Assembly (NCBI GenBank): GCA_028823855.1
Contig: JAPPFL010000065.1
Location: 124,001 to 188,000 of the forward strand
DNA: 64,000 nucleotides
DNA from: Albidovulum sp.
GTDB lineage: Bacteria > Pseudomonadota > Alphaproteobacteria > Rhodobacterales > Rhodobacteraceae
Direction: 5' to 3'
Made by a program: the position numbers and the translations under genes. This document shows, piece by piece, positions 1 to 10,004 of the stretch. Positions within the stretch are counted from its first letter, which is position 1, and each line of letters opens with the position of its first letter. The notes beneath the pieces are model-generated. The model was not told the origin of the DNA. It made no database searches and worked only from the letters and a program-made list of their open reading frames with translations.

Positions 1-78
1 CCCGCTCCATTCCCGGTACGAGAACAATCCATTGAAAACGCGTAAGTTCATTGGGGAGTAGCGGGAATTCCTCGGCGG

Positions 79-1026
79 TCATTCTACTACGTCAGGTTCG
101 GTTCCTTTGCCACGGAGTCTTGAATGCAGCAAGCGCCTTGCTCGCGTGAGCAGCGAGCCTTCGGATTCGAAGATTTCCTTGACCTTAGCGATCTCGGCTT
201 CTTCTCTTGAATCCAAAAAACCGTCCGCGGACGCGACTTCGTAAAGAAAATCGACCGTCCCCTGCTTAATGGATGCGAAATTGCAGTCCGGATTTTCCGC
301 CGTGAACTTTGCCAAGTTCCGGGCTAGCCGCCGGATTTCGAAGTTTGCTATGTCTTGTGCCGCCGCTTGCAGAGCGGTGTCCAGGAATTCTTTTTCATAA
401 CCCCATGATTTTAAAAAATAGTTCAAGATTGTATCGTGTTCCTCCTCGCTGATGCGACGGTCGCTGGCCGCGACTTTCAGCGCCAGAGGCGCAAGCAGGT
501 CGAATATGGCGATTGCGAGAAAGTCGAGCGGCGTGTTGATGAATTTCGGTACGACTTTGACTCTGCTTTTGGACATCGCCTTTAGTTTTCGCCTCACGAC
601 AAACCACCCGGCTCCGGAAAGTACGCCTGCAGCGACGATCCATCCAAGCGGGGTGGCCGCGGTTCCGAGACCTAGTAGTCCCATAATCCCGCCGGCTTTG
701 AAAAATGTACCGGCGACAATTGGCGAACTTGCAATCGCGGCCCCGGTAACTCCGACTCCGCCGACATCCCATAGCTCTTCGGCGACATTCCGAAGCCTGA
801 GTGACTTGTAGGCGTTTTCGCCGATATCGAGTTTCGCCTTGAATAGGAGCGGTTCGGCTATAGGCGACTCGATGTCGAGCTTTGAGATCTTTTCGCGCCA
901 GTTCTCTTTGTTCATTGATATACGGGTAGCCGTCCACGAGCGATTTACGTTCCCTTTCTTCGGTACCTCGTTGGTTTGACCCGAAAAAGGGATCTTGCTT
1001 AAGTCAATATATGACCATTTGGTCAA
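79..1026 (-). CDS. TerB-like domain protein with glycine-rich membrane segment
   Basis: A 315-residue protein starting at a TTG codon. The middle (about residues 88-145) is glycine- and alanine-rich and hydrophobic and looks like one or two membrane segments. It is followed by a basic stretch (RRKLKAMSKSR). The C-terminal part (about 165-295) is helical and acidic, with the spacing of TerB/tellurite-resistance-type domains (VAASDRRISEEEHDTI, then VASADGFLDSREEAEIAKV). TerB-like domains are usually membrane-associated and linked to stress or metal response; the actual role here is unknown. The first 37 residues are poorly supported, and a later start at the ATG at 915 is possible. The gene stands alone. 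The ORF is clear, the family call moderate. Confidence 0.7.
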   Translation of the reverse strand: MTKWSYIDLSKIPFSGQTNEVPKKGNVNRSWTATRISMNKENWREKISKLDIESPIAEPLLFKAKLDIGENAYKSLRLRNVAEELWDVGGVGVTGAAIASSPIVAGTFFKAGGIMGLLGLGTAATPLGWIVAAGVLSGAGWFVVRRKLKAMSKSRVKVVPKFINTPLDFLAIAIFDLLAPLALKVAASDRRISEEEHDTILNYFLKSWGYEKEFLDTALQAAAQDIANFEIRRLARNLAKFTAENPDCNFASIKQGTVDFLYEVASADGFLDSREEAEIAKVKEIFESEGSLLTRARRLLHSRLRGKGTEPDVVE

Positions 1027-1434
1027 TTACGATACTGTCCGCAAGTAGTCGAATTGCAAACCAAATCGGCTTTTTTCATGCTACGGTCGTTGGTGCGAAC
1101 CTGTTCCCAATCGCCGTTAAGGCCGGTCGGGGTCCAATGGCTTTCGGATGAGTAAATCAGCCGGCTTTCGTAGATATTCGCCGGAAGCCCGGGGGGTAGA
1201 AGCTAAACTTGGCTCTAGGAGAGCGTCAGACGGGTTGCCTGGTCCCCCGTTTGCTTCTTGGCAAATATAGGCGATATTCGGGTTGCATATCGGTGATTTT
1301 CGGAAGCTCCTCTTGGAGTTGCGGCTGCGAAGGAAACCGCGGCGGCGGACGCACGTCGATTCCGGAATGTGGCTGGCTTCCACTGAATAAATTCGTTTCG
1401 GATGTGACCTGCTGCCGATTCGCGGGGGATAACG
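1027..1434. other. Gap without recognisable gene
   Basis: About 400 bases upstream of the TerB-like gene. Frames on both strands are short and none resembles a known family. It runs directly into the decayed toxin-antitoxin locus and may be older debris of the same kind. Confidence 0.4.
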
Positions 1435-1960
1435 CTAAGCATCTTTTGAACCGACGCAAGCGCGGTATCAGCTTCGAGGTTGTAGCCGGTATTTGTCAGA
1501 CCTTTGGCGCGTGAAGCGGCTGGACAGAATAGGGGAATGAGAACTGCAGTAGCTGACTAATGGAACTGCCTACGTGATCACCTTGATTCTCTTTGCCCGC
1601 GCGATTGTCGAGGAAGGTTGAAAGGGCAGCTTGCAGAGACATTCGGGATCATCTCGGCCCGAAAGGCCTACGGGACGGAAAGGAGGCGCTACGAAATGGA
1701 AAATGTCTAGCTATGCGCTGTATTAATTCCACTCCTTCCGGCAGTACAACGGGACGATCTGGCGCGCTTGGCAAGAATGCCGGAGGACCAGATCGTATGC
1801 GGCGACATCCCGGCTCTCAGCGAAGAACAATTGGCCGGGATAAGGCGCGGATTGTTCTACCGGCCCGTGAAGCAACAGATCACTTCGTGGATGGATTCTA
1901 AAGAACTGGAGCGGTTCGAGGCAGGCGGCGGGATTAACTGCGGCGCTGTTCCCACGGCCA
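1435..1960 (+). pseudogene. Decayed BrnT/BrnA toxin-antitoxin locus
   Basis: Three pieces in different frames line up, in order, with a BrnT toxin followed by a BrnA antitoxin. Around 1446-1515 the frame reads LNRRKRGISFEVVAG and stops, matching the BrnT N-terminal pattern (N-R-x-K-H-G-I-S-F-E). At about 1650-1705 another frame reads IISARKAYGTERRRYEM, the conserved BrnT C-terminus (IISAR+A..+ER+RYE). At 1747-1935 an open stretch reads DDLARLARMPEDQI, then GDIPALSEEQLA and RPVKQQITSWMDSKELERF, the layout of BrnA antitoxins ahead of their YQTRIN motif, which is garbled here (INCGAV). In intact systems BrnT is an RNase toxin and BrnA a DNA-binding antitoxin. Stops and frameshifts in both genes make function very unlikely. 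Edges are approximate. Confidence 0.65.
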
Positions 1961-2539
1961 ACCGAAGCCTCGCCAGCTTCGCGTTTCGCCTTAAACGGAT
2001 GTGGATGAAAGTGTTTCGTTGGCAATCACGGAAGGACAGGGTTTCGCACGTCGGCGTTAACCTTCTTGCGAAGGCATGCTGGCAAAAGGTGCAATTCTGA
2101 CGCCCGTCGCCAATCGCAAGTTTCCCCGGCGAGCACCGAAGGTGGAAGCCGTATGCCTTGAGGGGCGCGAAACTGCGCGGGCGGCGGCCGGTAACTGGCT
2201 TTCCTACCGCAGCTTGCGAGGCTTAGGCGCATTCGACTCTTTTCGGAAGGCGTTCTAGCCGGCCGACGAGAGTGTCGGTACGAATCTCAAACGAATATTC
2301 CGGAAATTCGATCTGGCAAGCGCCGACAGCTTAAATGCTAACACCCAGGCAAATACTTTTCTTTAGCAATAGCGAGTATAACAATAAAATCGCGTCCCGC
2401 GCTGTTGCCGGTTTTCAACGATTTTCCGATCGGCCTTCATAAGGATAGGGAATCTCAATGCGTTATTTTGAAGAAATTGCTGTCGAGCCAGTTTCCGAGA
2501 ACCATTCAAGATTCTATTTCTCTGAAAAATAGCAAAGGT
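1961..2539. other. Gap without recognisable gene
   Basis: Nothing resembling a known family is visible. Open stretches at 1960-2100 and 2076-2258 have no family-like motif and may continue the decayed locus to the left. The last 135 bases are open in frame with the ABC transporter but are better treated as leader. Confidence 0.35.
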
Positions 2540-4321
2540 ATGGCACGATATTCGGCGCACGAAGGCGAGAGTCGCGAAAAAGCCAAATCCCCGAAGCCGC
2601 TTCGCGAATTGGCTCGTTTTTGTCGGCCCTACAAGCTCCAAATCGTTCTCTCGGGCATTGCGCTTGCATTTACTGCTACGCTTGCGCTTGTTCTTCCGAT
2701 TGCCATTCGCAGGATCGTCGATAGCTTCGGCGAGAATTCCGGTCGGATACTAGATGATTTCCTTCTAGCAGCCGTTTTGCTGGCCGCGCTTTTCGCGATC
2801 GGAACGGCTATGCGCTACGCGCTAGTAAATCGCCTGGGCGAACGAATCGTGGCGGACATCAGGAAGCAAGTATTCGGTAGAGTCTTGGGAATGAGCCCTG
2901 GATTTTACGAGCGAAATCTTACAGGCGAAGTGCTGTCGCGATTAACGACGGATACGACGCTTATTCTAACCGTAGTCTCGTCGTCAGCCACTGTCGCGCT
3001 TCGATTCATTCTAATTTTCGCGGGCGGGCTTGTACTCATGGTTGTGACCAGCCCAAAATTAACCGTTCTTGCGCTCGTGGTTGTTCCCGCCGCCATTATT
3101 CCGGCGATCGCGCTTGGACGCAGGCTAAGGCGTCAAAGCCGAGATAGCCAGGATCGAATCGCCGATAGTTTTGGAGGCGCATTTGAAGCTCTTTCGTCGG
3201 TTCAGACGGTGCAAGCGTTTACCAACGAAAAAAGAGTTCAGACAAGATTCGAAAGCGCGACTGATGCAGCTAGAGAAACGGCATTCCGCAGAATAACCAC
3301 GAGAGCCATTCTTACAGCCATCATGATTTTTTCAGTGTTCGCAAGCATCGCGATCATGCTCTGGGTTGGAGCGAGGGATGTGAATGCCGGAACCATGAGC
3401 CCCGGTGAACTCGTGCAATTCATGATCTATTCCGTCATGGTTGCAAGTTCCGTCGCGGCGCTTTCGGAAATTTGGGGCGAAATACTTCGCGCGGCCGGAG
3501 CGTCCGAGCGACTCGCCGAATTGCTTTCGGCGATCGATGCGATACAGGATCCGATCGACCCGGTGAGGCTGCCTGTAAGCGCGACGGGGCATATCGCCTT
3601 CGAATCGGTCTCGTTCCAGTATCCGGCGCGACCCGACAGCAAGGCCTTGTTCGGCGTGTCATTCGAAGCGCATCCGGGTGAAACCATTGCGCTCGTTGGA
3701 CCCTCCGGAGCCGGAAAATCCACAATTTTCAATTTGATACTGAGGTTTTTCGATCCGGAATCGGGACGCATTTTGTTCAATGGCAAGGATTTGAGATCCA
3801 TGGCGAGATCGGATTTCAGGGAAGCGATTTCATTGGTCGACCAGGATGTGGCCGTTTTCGCAACCTCTGTCCGAGAAAACATTCGGTTCGGACGAGGAGA
3901 TGCTTCCGACCGCGATATTGAAGCCGCGGCTAGAGCGGCCGCCGCGCACGAATTCATAATGGATTTGCCCGACGGCTACGACACGCTAGTCGGCGAGAGG
4001 GGCGTGCTGCTTTCCGCAGGCCAGCGACAGCGAATTGCGATTGCTCGGGCGGTGATTAGAGATGCGCAACTGCTATTGCTGGACGAGGCGACATCGGCGC
4101 TTGACTCTGAAAACGAGCGCGTCGTGCAGTCGGCAACGGAAAGCCTTTCCGAATCGAAGACTACGATCATTGTAGCGCACCGGCTTTCGACAGTTCAGAG
4201 AGCGGATAGAATATTCGTTTTCGAACGCGGGCGAATTACGGCCGAGGGAACGCATGAAACATTGCTGGCCGAAGGCGAACTTTATGCGCGCTTGGCGGCG
4301 CTTCAGTTTACCGGCACCTAA
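2540..4321 (+). CDS. ABC exporter, fused membrane and ATPase domains (MsbA-like)
   Basis: A half-size ABC exporter of 593 residues. The N-terminal half carries about six membrane helices (for example LQIVLSGIALAFTATLALVL and the segment after RFILIFAGGLVLMV). The C-terminal half is a complete nucleotide-binding domain: Walker A GPSGAGKST at about residue 387, Q-loop, signature LSAGQRQRIAIARA, Walker B LLLLDEATSALD and switch histidine IIVAHRLST. This is the MsbA/lipid-type exporter layout, which works as a dimer in the inner membrane; the substrate cannot be told from sequence. The frame is open back to 2405. I chose the ATG at 2540 because AAAGG lies just before it and the family's N-terminus (KPLRELARFCRPYK) follows shortly after. 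It precedes an acyl-CoA synthetase on the same strand, separated by a hairpin. Confidence 0.9.
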   Translation: MARYSAHEGESREKAKSPKPLRELARFCRPYKLQIVLSGIALAFTATLALVLPIAIRRIVDSFGENSGRILDDFLLAAVLLAALFAIGTAMRYALVNRLGERIVADIRKQVFGRVLGMSPGFYERNLTGEVLSRLTTDTTLILTVVSSSATVALRFILIFAGGLVLMVVTSPKLTVLALVVVPAAIIPAIALGRRLRRQSRDSQDRIADSFGGAFEALSSVQTVQAFTNEKRVQTRFESATDAARETAFRRITTRAILTAIMIFSVFASIAIMLWVGARDVNAGTMSPGELVQFMIYSVMVASSVAALSEIWGEILRAAGASERLAELLSAIDAIQDPIDPVRLPVSATGHIAFESVSFQYPARPDSKALFGVSFEAHPGETIALVGPSGAGKSTIFNLILRFFDPESGRILFNGKDLRSMARSDFREAISLVDQDVAVFATSVRENIRFGRGDASDRDIEAAARAAAAHEFIMDLPDGYDTLVGERGVLLSAGQRQRIAIARAVIRDAQLLLLDEATSALDSENERVVQSATESLSESKTTIIVAHRLSTVQRADRIFVFERGRITAEGTHETLLAEGELYARLAALQFTGT

Positions 4322-4393
4322 AGGCATTTGATTGTTCACTTTACTTTCGAATTTAAGCCAAGATGCCTTCATGTTGTGAATGGGCCGACAAAG

Positions 4394-4414
4394 GGCGCCG
4401 CAACTCTCGGCGCC
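4394..4414 (+). terminator. GC-rich hairpin between ABC exporter and acyl-CoA synthetase
   Basis: GGCGCCG, a seven-base loop, then CGGCGCC: a perfect 7-bp stem. It lies 72 bases after the exporter stop and 75 before the next start. There is no clear T-run, so intrinsic termination is only a possibility. Confidence 0.3.
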
Positions 4415-4488
4415 TCCGGAATCTTTCGCGGCTTGAGAAACTGTATTTCGGCACTTAGAATGTCTTGGCGACGGAAGGAGCCATGGCC

Positions 4489-6393
4489 ATGGAAGACAGA
4501 GTCAAGACAATTGCCGACAAATCGAGGATTGAGAATGAAATGGCTTGGGAGGATCGCGATGTCCCGAGCACGCTCTACGGGTTGCTTAACCGGGCGAGCG
4601 ATAAATTCCCGAATCGCAGCGCCGTATCCTTTCAACTACTTTCCGACCCCAAATCACCGGCAGTAACGCTGAATTGGAAAGAGTTCCGTTCGAAAACCGT
4701 GCAAGCGGCAAATCTTTTGCGATCTCTTGGGATCGATGAAAAGGAAACCGTCGCATACTTGCTGCCGAATTCGATTGAAACGGCGATTGTTCTGGTAGGT
4801 GGCGCAATTGCGGGAATCGTATCTCCGATAAATCCGCTACTTGATACGGCGCAGATAGCCGCCATTCTTCGCGACCTGAATGCCAAGGTTCTTGTAACCC
4901 TGAAGGCATTCCCGAAAACGGACATTTCTCAAAAGGCGGCGGAAGCGGTCGCTTTGGCGCCTTCAGTTGAAGCAGTGCTGGAGATCGATCTCAATGGCTA
5001 CCTTTCATTTCCGAAATCCTGGATCGTTCCGTTTTTGAGGCCCAAGACTTCGGTCCGGCATTCGGCGCGCGTGCTGGATTTTGGAGCGGAGCTCGCCAAG
5101 CAACGCAACGACGATTTAAGTTTCGCGGACAAGAACATCGACAGATTTGCCGCGTGCTTCCACACCGGTGGCACGACAGGAATGCCGAAAATCGCGCAGC
5201 ATAAGTATTCGGGAATCATATTTAACGGTTGGTGCGGCGCAAATGCGATCGCAAGCGAGGACGAAGTTATAATTTGCCCGCTTCCTCTTTTTCACGTTTT
5301 CGCATCCTATCCCATACTAACGGTCGCGATCGCCTCGGGGTCGCACGTTGTCTTGCCGACCCCTGCCGGCTACCGCGGGGAAGGCGTGTTCGACAACTTC
5401 TGGAAGCTGGTCGAACGCTGGAAAGTTACCTTTATCGTAACCGTTCCGACCGCGGCGTCCGCTCTCATGCAGCGGCCGGTCGACGCCGACATATCCTCAT
5501 TGAAAACCGCGCTCTGCGGCTCGGCGCCGATGCCGACGGAAATGTTCAAGCGATTCGAAAAATTGACCGGCGTCAAAATCTTGGAGGGATACGGTCTTAC
5601 CGAAGCGACATGCCTGGTAAGCGTCAACCCGCTCCAGGGCGAAAGAAAAATCGGTTCCGTCGGCCTGCCGTTTCCCTATGTCGATGTCCGAATTTTGAAT
5701 TGCGATTCGTCGGGGAAGGTGGAAAGCGAGTGCGAGTCCGGCGACATCGGCGAGATCTGCGTCTCTAGCCCCGGCGTTGTCGCGGGGGGGACCTATCGAG
5801 AGGCAAGCAAGAACGATGGCCTATATGCCGATGGAAAGTGGCTGCGGACCGGCGATCTCGGCAAAGTGGACGATGATGGATATATCTGGATCACGGGCAG
5901 GGCGAAGGACCTGATAATCCGAGGCGGACGAAACATCGATCCGGCATTAATTGAAGAGGCTCTTTCGGCGCACGACGCAGTTGCATTCGTTGGCGCGATC
6001 GGACAGCCGCACCGCCACTTGGGAGAAGTGCCCTGCGCATACGTCGAACTCGTGGAAAACGGTCATTCGACGGGCGAAGAATTGAGAGAATTTGCCGTCG
6101 AAAAAATTTCCGACAAGGATGCTTTGCCGCGAGTCGTCGAAATTTTGCCCGAACTACCGAAAACTGCGGTCGGAAAAGTTTTCAAGCCCGATTTAAGGAA
6201 GAAAGCCATAGCGCGCGTTCTCGCCGAAACGCTTAAGTCGGAAAAAATCGATGCCGTAGTCGCCTCCGTCGAGGAAGTCAAGAATCGGGGACTTGTAGCT
6301 CGCGTGTCGCTCAAGGGCGACAAAAAAGAGAAATCGCGAGCGGCCGATATTCTTGGAGAGTTCTCGTTTGAATGGGAGTTCTCGGACGGCTGA
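4489..6393 (+). CDS. Acyl-CoA synthetase (AMP-dependent synthetase/ligase)
   Basis: A 634-residue member of the ANL adenylating family, which activates a carboxylic acid as acyl-AMP and then acyl-CoA. Visible motifs: the P-loop-like HTGGTTGMPK, adenine-binding YGLTEAT, the aspartate motif TGDLG, the hinge GRAKDLIIRGGRNIDPA and the C-terminal catalytic lysine in PKTAVGKVFKPDLRK. The Shine-Dalgarno GGAAGGAG at 4473-4480 lies eight bases before the ATG at 4489, so that start is preferred over the in-frame TTG at 4465 and ATG at 4483. After the usual end of the family there is a tail of about 60 residues (from AIARVLAETLKS) of unclear function. The substrate is unknown. There is no obvious partner gene. 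Confidence 0.88.
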   Translation: MEDRVKTIADKSRIENEMAWEDRDVPSTLYGLLNRASDKFPNRSAVSFQLLSDPKSPAVTLNWKEFRSKTVQAANLLRSLGIDEKETVAYLLPNSIETAIVLVGGAIAGIVSPINPLLDTAQIAAILRDLNAKVLVTLKAFPKTDISQKAAEAVALAPSVEAVLEIDLNGYLSFPKSWIVPFLRPKTSVRHSARVLDFGAELAKQRNDDLSFADKNIDRFAACFHTGGTTGMPKIAQHKYSGIIFNGWCGANAIASEDEVIICPLPLFHVFASYPILTVAIASGSHVVLPTPAGYRGEGVFDNFWKLVERWKVTFIVTVPTAASALMQRPVDADISSLKTALCGSAPMPTEMFKRFEKLTGVKILEGYGLTEATCLVSVNPLQGERKIGSVGLPFPYVDVRILNCDSSGKVESECESGDIGEICVSSPGVVAGGTYREASKNDGLYADGKWLRTGDLGKVDDDGYIWITGRAKDLIIRGGRNIDPALIEEALSAHDAVAFVGAIGQPHRHLGEVPCAYVELVENGHSTGEELREFAVEKISDKDALPRVVEILPELPKTAVGKVFKPDLRKKAIARVLAETLKSEKIDAVVASVEEVKNRGLVARVSLKGDKKEKSRAADILGEFSFEWEFSDG

Positions 6394-6626
6394 GAATTCC
6401 GATTCGCATTGGAATAAGGGACAAACGGCGTAGCGGGGATCACGATTTCCGACTCCGCGCAAAATTGCCTAGTTCGCGCAGATCGACTTGGAGGAATTTA
6501 CTCGATTCGAAGCAAACTGCATGTCCTGTTCTTCGCTAAATTCTGAAAAGCAATGATACGGCGAAAGGGTATTTTCGATTTTCCCGGCTCGTTCGGCGCG
6601 TCAGCCGTCAAATTCCCGCTATTTTA

Positions 6627-6701
6627 TGGTGCCGCAGGGGAGGATTGAACTCCCGACCTCACCCTTACCAAGGGTGCGCTCTGCCACTGAGCTACTGCGG
6701 C
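6627..6701 (-). tRNA. tRNA-Thr (GGT anticodon)
   Basis: On the minus strand the sequence folds as a 75-nt cloverleaf including an encoded CCA. The acceptor stem GCCGCAG pairs with CTGCGGC, the D-loop has AGCTCAGTGGC, the anticodon stem CACCC/GGGTG encloses TTGGTAA (anticodon GGT), and the T-arm carries GTTCAAT. GGT reads threonine ACC/ACU codons. Confidence 0.95.
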
Positions 6702-6786
6702 TCGGACGGGATCTTTCCTATGCCGATTACTGCGACATAGCAAGCAGGATATGGACTGGTCCAAGACGTTGATATAATGGGATCGA

Positions 6787-6939
6787 ATGTCGGAAAGCTC
6801 AGGGAATTCAAAGAGCCGTAAAGTCGCTGGCAGGCGGGCGGATAGCCGTCGGGAAAGGCTGAAGGCTGCACTCAAATCGAATTTGCTAAAGCGCAAAAAT
6901 CGATTGCGCGTTCAAAAGTCTCGATCGCCTGAAAAATAA
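6787..6939 (+). CDS. Small basic protein upstream of murA
   Basis: A 50-codon ORF (ATG to TAA) ending 12 bases before the murA start. The product is strongly basic, with a helix of pattern RRERLKAALKSNLLKRKNR. Short Arg/Lys-rich proteins with an L-x-x-x-L-x-x-N-L-x-x-R-K helix occur beside murA in some alphaproteobacteria; that comparison is from memory. It may bind nucleic acid, but no function is known. The murA start probably depends on read-through from this ORF, since only a weak AAGAGG precedes it. Confidence 0.55.
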   Translation: MSESSGNSKSRKVAGRRADSRRERLKAALKSNLLKRKNRLRVQKSRSPEK

Positions 6940-6951
6940 GAGGCCGTTAAA

Positions 6952-8214
6952 GTGGATTCAATTTCGATCGTTGGCGAGAAGGCCCTCCACGGGAGGGTAG
7001 GAGTAGCTGGCGCAAAAAACGCATGCCTCGCCCTGATGCCTGCGGCCCTGCTTTCGGAACATCCTCTTACACTGACCAATGTTCCGCGACTATCGGATAT
7101 CGGCACCATGACCCGGCTAATGAGGTCTTTGGGCGCGGAAGTCAGTTCGATTCAGGAAGGCAAGGTATTGGCTATCAGCGCATATCGGATTTCGCATAGC
7201 CGAGCGGACTACGACATCGTACGGAGGATGAGAGCTTCGATCCTCGTGCTTGGTCCACTGCTGGCGAGGACGGGAAAGGCGATTGTTTCGCTTCCCGGCG
7301 GATGCGCGATCGGCGCGCGGCCCGTGGACCTGCATCTTTCCGCGCTCGAGGCCCTTGGAGCAAAACTGGATCTCGCCGAAGGGTATGTAACCGCGGTCGC
7401 GAATGGCGGGCTAAATGGAGCACGGATCGAGTTTCCATTTCCCTCGGTTGGCGCAACCGAAACCGCAATCATGGCTGCTTCTCTTGCTCGAGGTACAACG
7501 GCGATTGTCAATGCGGCGCGCGAACCGGAAATTGTCGATTTGGCAAATTGCCTAAATAAGATGGGCGCGAAGATATCCGGCGCGGGACGCAACGTAATCG
7601 AGGTCGAAGGAACCGATTCACTCAATGGCGCAACCCACCAGGTAATTGCCGACAGGATTGAACTCGGAACATACATGATCGCTTCCGCAATCACGGGCGG
7701 AGAAATCGAACTTGTCGGCGGTAGAAGGGAATTCATAGGAGCTTTCGCGGAGAAACTGGAACAGGCTGGCGTTGAAATCGCCGACACCGCGGACGGGATA
7801 AGGGTTGCGCGAAATTCAATGATCGGAGCGGTCGATATTGAAACCGCCCCTTACCCGGGATTTCCGACCGATCTTCAGGCGCAGATGATGTCGATGCTAA
7901 CTATCGCCGACGGAAAGAGTGTTTTGGAGGAAAAGATTTTCGAGAATCGATTCATGCATGTCCCGGAACTTGCGCGCTTGGGCGCTTCGATTGAATTGTC
8001 TGGAGGAACTGCGACCGTAACCGGAGTCCAAAAGCTCAAGGGCGCACCTGTAATGGCGACAGACCTGCGTGCTTCGGCGTCATTGATTTTGGCTGCGCTG
8101 GCTGCGGAGGGTACTTCGGTGGTTCGACGCGTCTACCATCTTGATAGGGGTTACGAGCAGATGGTCGAAAAATTGTCGGCATGCGGCGCGAGTATCGAAA
8201 GGTTTTCGGAATGA
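6952..8214 (+). CDS. murA: UDP-N-acetylglucosamine 1-carboxyvinyltransferase
   Basis: MurA, 420 residues, the usual length. It transfers enolpyruvate from PEP to UDP-GlcNAc, the first committed step of peptidoglycan precursor synthesis in the cytoplasm. Visible: substrate-binding K22-N23 in GAKNACL, the catalytic cysteine C118 in [14 protein letters not shown] (the fosfomycin-sensitive Cys form) and [12 protein letters not shown]. The start is GTG at 6952. Its stop overlaps the start of the DUF2948 gene by ATGA, indicating one operon with the downstream hisD block. Confidence 0.97.
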   Translation: MDSISIVGEKALHGRVGVAGAKNACLALMPAALLSEHPLTLTNVPRLSDIGTMTRLMRSLGAEVSSIQEGKVLAISAYRISHSRADYDIVRRMRASILVLGPLLARTGKAIVSLPGGCAIGARPVDLHLSALEALGAKLDLAEGYVTAVANGGLNGARIEFPFPSVGATETAIMAASLARGTTAIVNAAREPEIVDLANCLNKMGAKISGAGRNVIEVEGTDSLNGATHQVIADRIELGTYMIASAITGGEIELVGGRREFIGAFAEKLEQAGVEIADTADGIRVARNSMIGAVDIETAPYPGFPTDLQAQMMSMLTIADGKSVLEEKIFENRFMHVPELARLGASIELSGGTATVTGVQKLKGAPVMATDLRASASLILAALAAEGTSVVRRVYHLDRGYEQMVEKLSACGASIERFSE

Positions 8215-8696
8215 CCAGCATTGGCGACGCTTCTTTCGATGACGGCGCAAACTCGCCATTGCGTTTGCGAGCGATTGATTTTGAAGATCTCGAGGTTGTA
8301 TCCGCCCTGGTCCAGGATTCAGTGTTTTCGATGCAAGACTGCGCTTGGGATCGAAAGCGGCGCGAATTCGCGATTTTGATCAACAGGTTCCGCTGGGAAG
8401 ACCGGGAGGACGCTGTAATCTCCGGTAGCGACTATGAACGCGTGCGAAGCGTCTTGCTCGTAAGAGACGCGATGGAGGTCAAGTCGGACATAGTGGCGCC
8501 CAGTGAATCGGATCAAGTGTTTTCGATGCTTGCCTTGCGCTTCAGCCCTGGCGAAGACGGAACCGGGAAACTTGATGTCTTGCTTGCCGGGGACATGCTT
8601 TACTCCGTTCAAGTGGAGTGCCTGGACGTAACCCTTACCGACGTGACTCAGCCCTATCGAGCGGCATCCGGCAAGATCCCCAGCCACGGCAAGTAG
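8211..8696 (+). CDS. DUF2948 family protein
   Basis: 161 residues, starting at the ATGA that overlaps the murA stop. The sequence [19 protein letters not shown], then [17 protein letters not shown] text ([14 protein letters not shown]), is typical of the DUF2948 family. That family is found in alphaproteobacteria between murA and hisD. It is a soluble protein of unknown function; only its position suggests co-expression with cell-wall and histidine genes. The reading frame is intact and the match to family and context is good. Confidence 0.88.
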   Translation: MTSIGDASFDDGANSPLRLRAIDFEDLEVVSALVQDSVFSMQDCAWDRKRREFAILINRFRWEDREDAVISGSDYERVRSVLLVRDAMEVKSDIVAPSESDQVFSMLALRFSPGEDGTGKLDVLLAGDMLYSVQVECLDVTLTDVTQPYRAASGKIPSHGK

Positions 8697-8699
8697 AAA

Positions 8700-10004
8700 G
8701 TGCCGGTTCTTCTTTCAACTTCCCACATTGGATTCGAATCGGAATTCAGTAGTTTCCTGGGCCGAAAGAGGGAATCTGAAGCGAATCTGCGTGACGAAGT
8801 CGCCGAAATAATTGAAATCGTTAGAAGGCGCGGGGACAAGGCGCTCGCAGAATTCACTCTTAAGTATGACAGATTTCAGCTGTCAAGCGGTTCGCTGCCG
8901 TGGTCCGACGACAAAATAGAATCAGAAATCGGCAAAGTGGATCCAAAGGAACAAGATGCTCTCGAGCGTTCCGCCGCGCGTATTCGCGACTACCATGAAC
9001 GCCAGCGTCCACTCGACGAAAATTGGACGGACGTTGCCGGCGCTAGACTGGGATGGCGCTGGACTCCCGTGGATACGGTGGGGCTGTATATTCCCGGCGG
9101 ATCGGCGTCCTATCCGTCTTCGGTCTTGATGAGCGCGATTCCGGCCAATGTTGCCGGAGCGCGAAAATTGGTTATCGCCTGTCCGGCACCCGGCGGACAA
9201 GTAAGTCCGTTGCTTTGCATGGCAGCCAAGCTTGCGGAAGTTGACGCTATTTTTCCGATCGGAGGAGCGCAGGCGGTCGCCGCTCTCGCTTACGGAACTG
9301 AATCGGTACCTCGAGTCGACATGATTGCGGGACCCGGAAACGCATACGTAGCGGAAGCCAAACGTCAAGTATTCGGGGCCGTTGGGATAGACATGATAGC
9401 GGGGCCATCTGAGATTCTAATCATCGCCGACAAGAAAAATGATCCAAATTGGATTGCGCTGGATCTATTGTCGCAGGCGGAGCACGACGAATTTGCGCAG
9501 GCGATATTGATTTCAACCGACAGCGGCCTTGCGCACCGCGTACGAATTGCCGTCAAAGAACTACTCAATGCTCTGCCTAGGCGGAAAATCGCCGGCGCGA
9601 GCTGGCAAAATTTCGGCGCGGTAATCGTCGCCCGGAATCTTGACGAAGCGGTCGATCTAAGCGATCGAATCGCGCCGGAACATCTCCAGCTTTGCGTTGC
9701 GTCGCCCTCGAAATTAGCGGCTAGAATCCGCAATGCGGGGGCGGTGTTCCTGGGTCGATGGACGCCCGAAGCCATAGGCGACTACGTTGCCGGTCCAAGC
9801 CACGTTCTGCCCACTTCGCGGTCGGCGCGGTATTCGTCGGGGTTGTCGGTGGCCGATTTCATGAAGCGGACTTCAATAACAGGGTTTTCGAAGGAGTCGC
9901 TGCTCGCAGCCGGAGATGCTGCGGAAACGCTCGCGAAAGCCGAGGGGCTTGACGCCCACGGAATGTCGATCCGCGCGCGCCTGGATGCCGCGAGGGATCA
10001 ATGA
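8700..10004 (+). CDS. hisD: Histidinol dehydrogenase
   Basis: HisD, 434 residues. It oxidises L-histidinol to L-histidine in two NAD-dependent steps. Family motifs: GLYIPGGSASYPSSVLM, the NAD-region PIGGAQAVAALAYGT, AGPGNAYVAEAKR, GPSEILIIAD, zinc/substrate residues in LSQAEHDEFAQA, and APEHLQL near the C-terminus. The start is GTG at 8700, three bases after the DUF2948 stop. Its end overlaps the UPF0262 gene by four bases, continuing the operon. No other his biosynthesis gene is adjacent, as is usual for this alphaproteobacterial block; hisN lies at 40.9 kb. Confidence 0.97.
   Translation: MPVLLSTSHIGFESEFSSFLGRKRESEANLRDEVAEIIEIVRRRGDKALAEFTLKYDRFQLSSGSLPWSDDKIESEIGKVDPKEQDALERSAARIRDYHERQRPLDENWTDVAGARLGWRWTPVDTVGLYIPGGSASYPSSVLMSAIPANVAGARKLVIACPAPGGQVSPLLCMAAKLAEVDAIFPIGGAQAVAALAYGTESVPRVDMIAGPGNAYVAEAKRQVFGAVGIDMIAGPSEILIIADKKNDPNWIALDLLSQAEHDEFAQAILISTDSGLAHRVRIAVKELLNALPRRKIAGASWQNFGAVIVARNLDEAVDLSDRIAPEHLQLCVASPSKLAARIRNAGAVFLGRWTPEAIGDYVAGPSHVLPTSRSARYSSGLSVADFMKRTSITGFSKESLLAAGDAAETLAKAEGLDAHGMSIRARLDAARDQ

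Noticed and set aside
3427..3957. Long minus-strand ORF inside the ABC exporter
   Set aside because: Shadow of the plus-strand frame, Ser/Ala-rich without motif.
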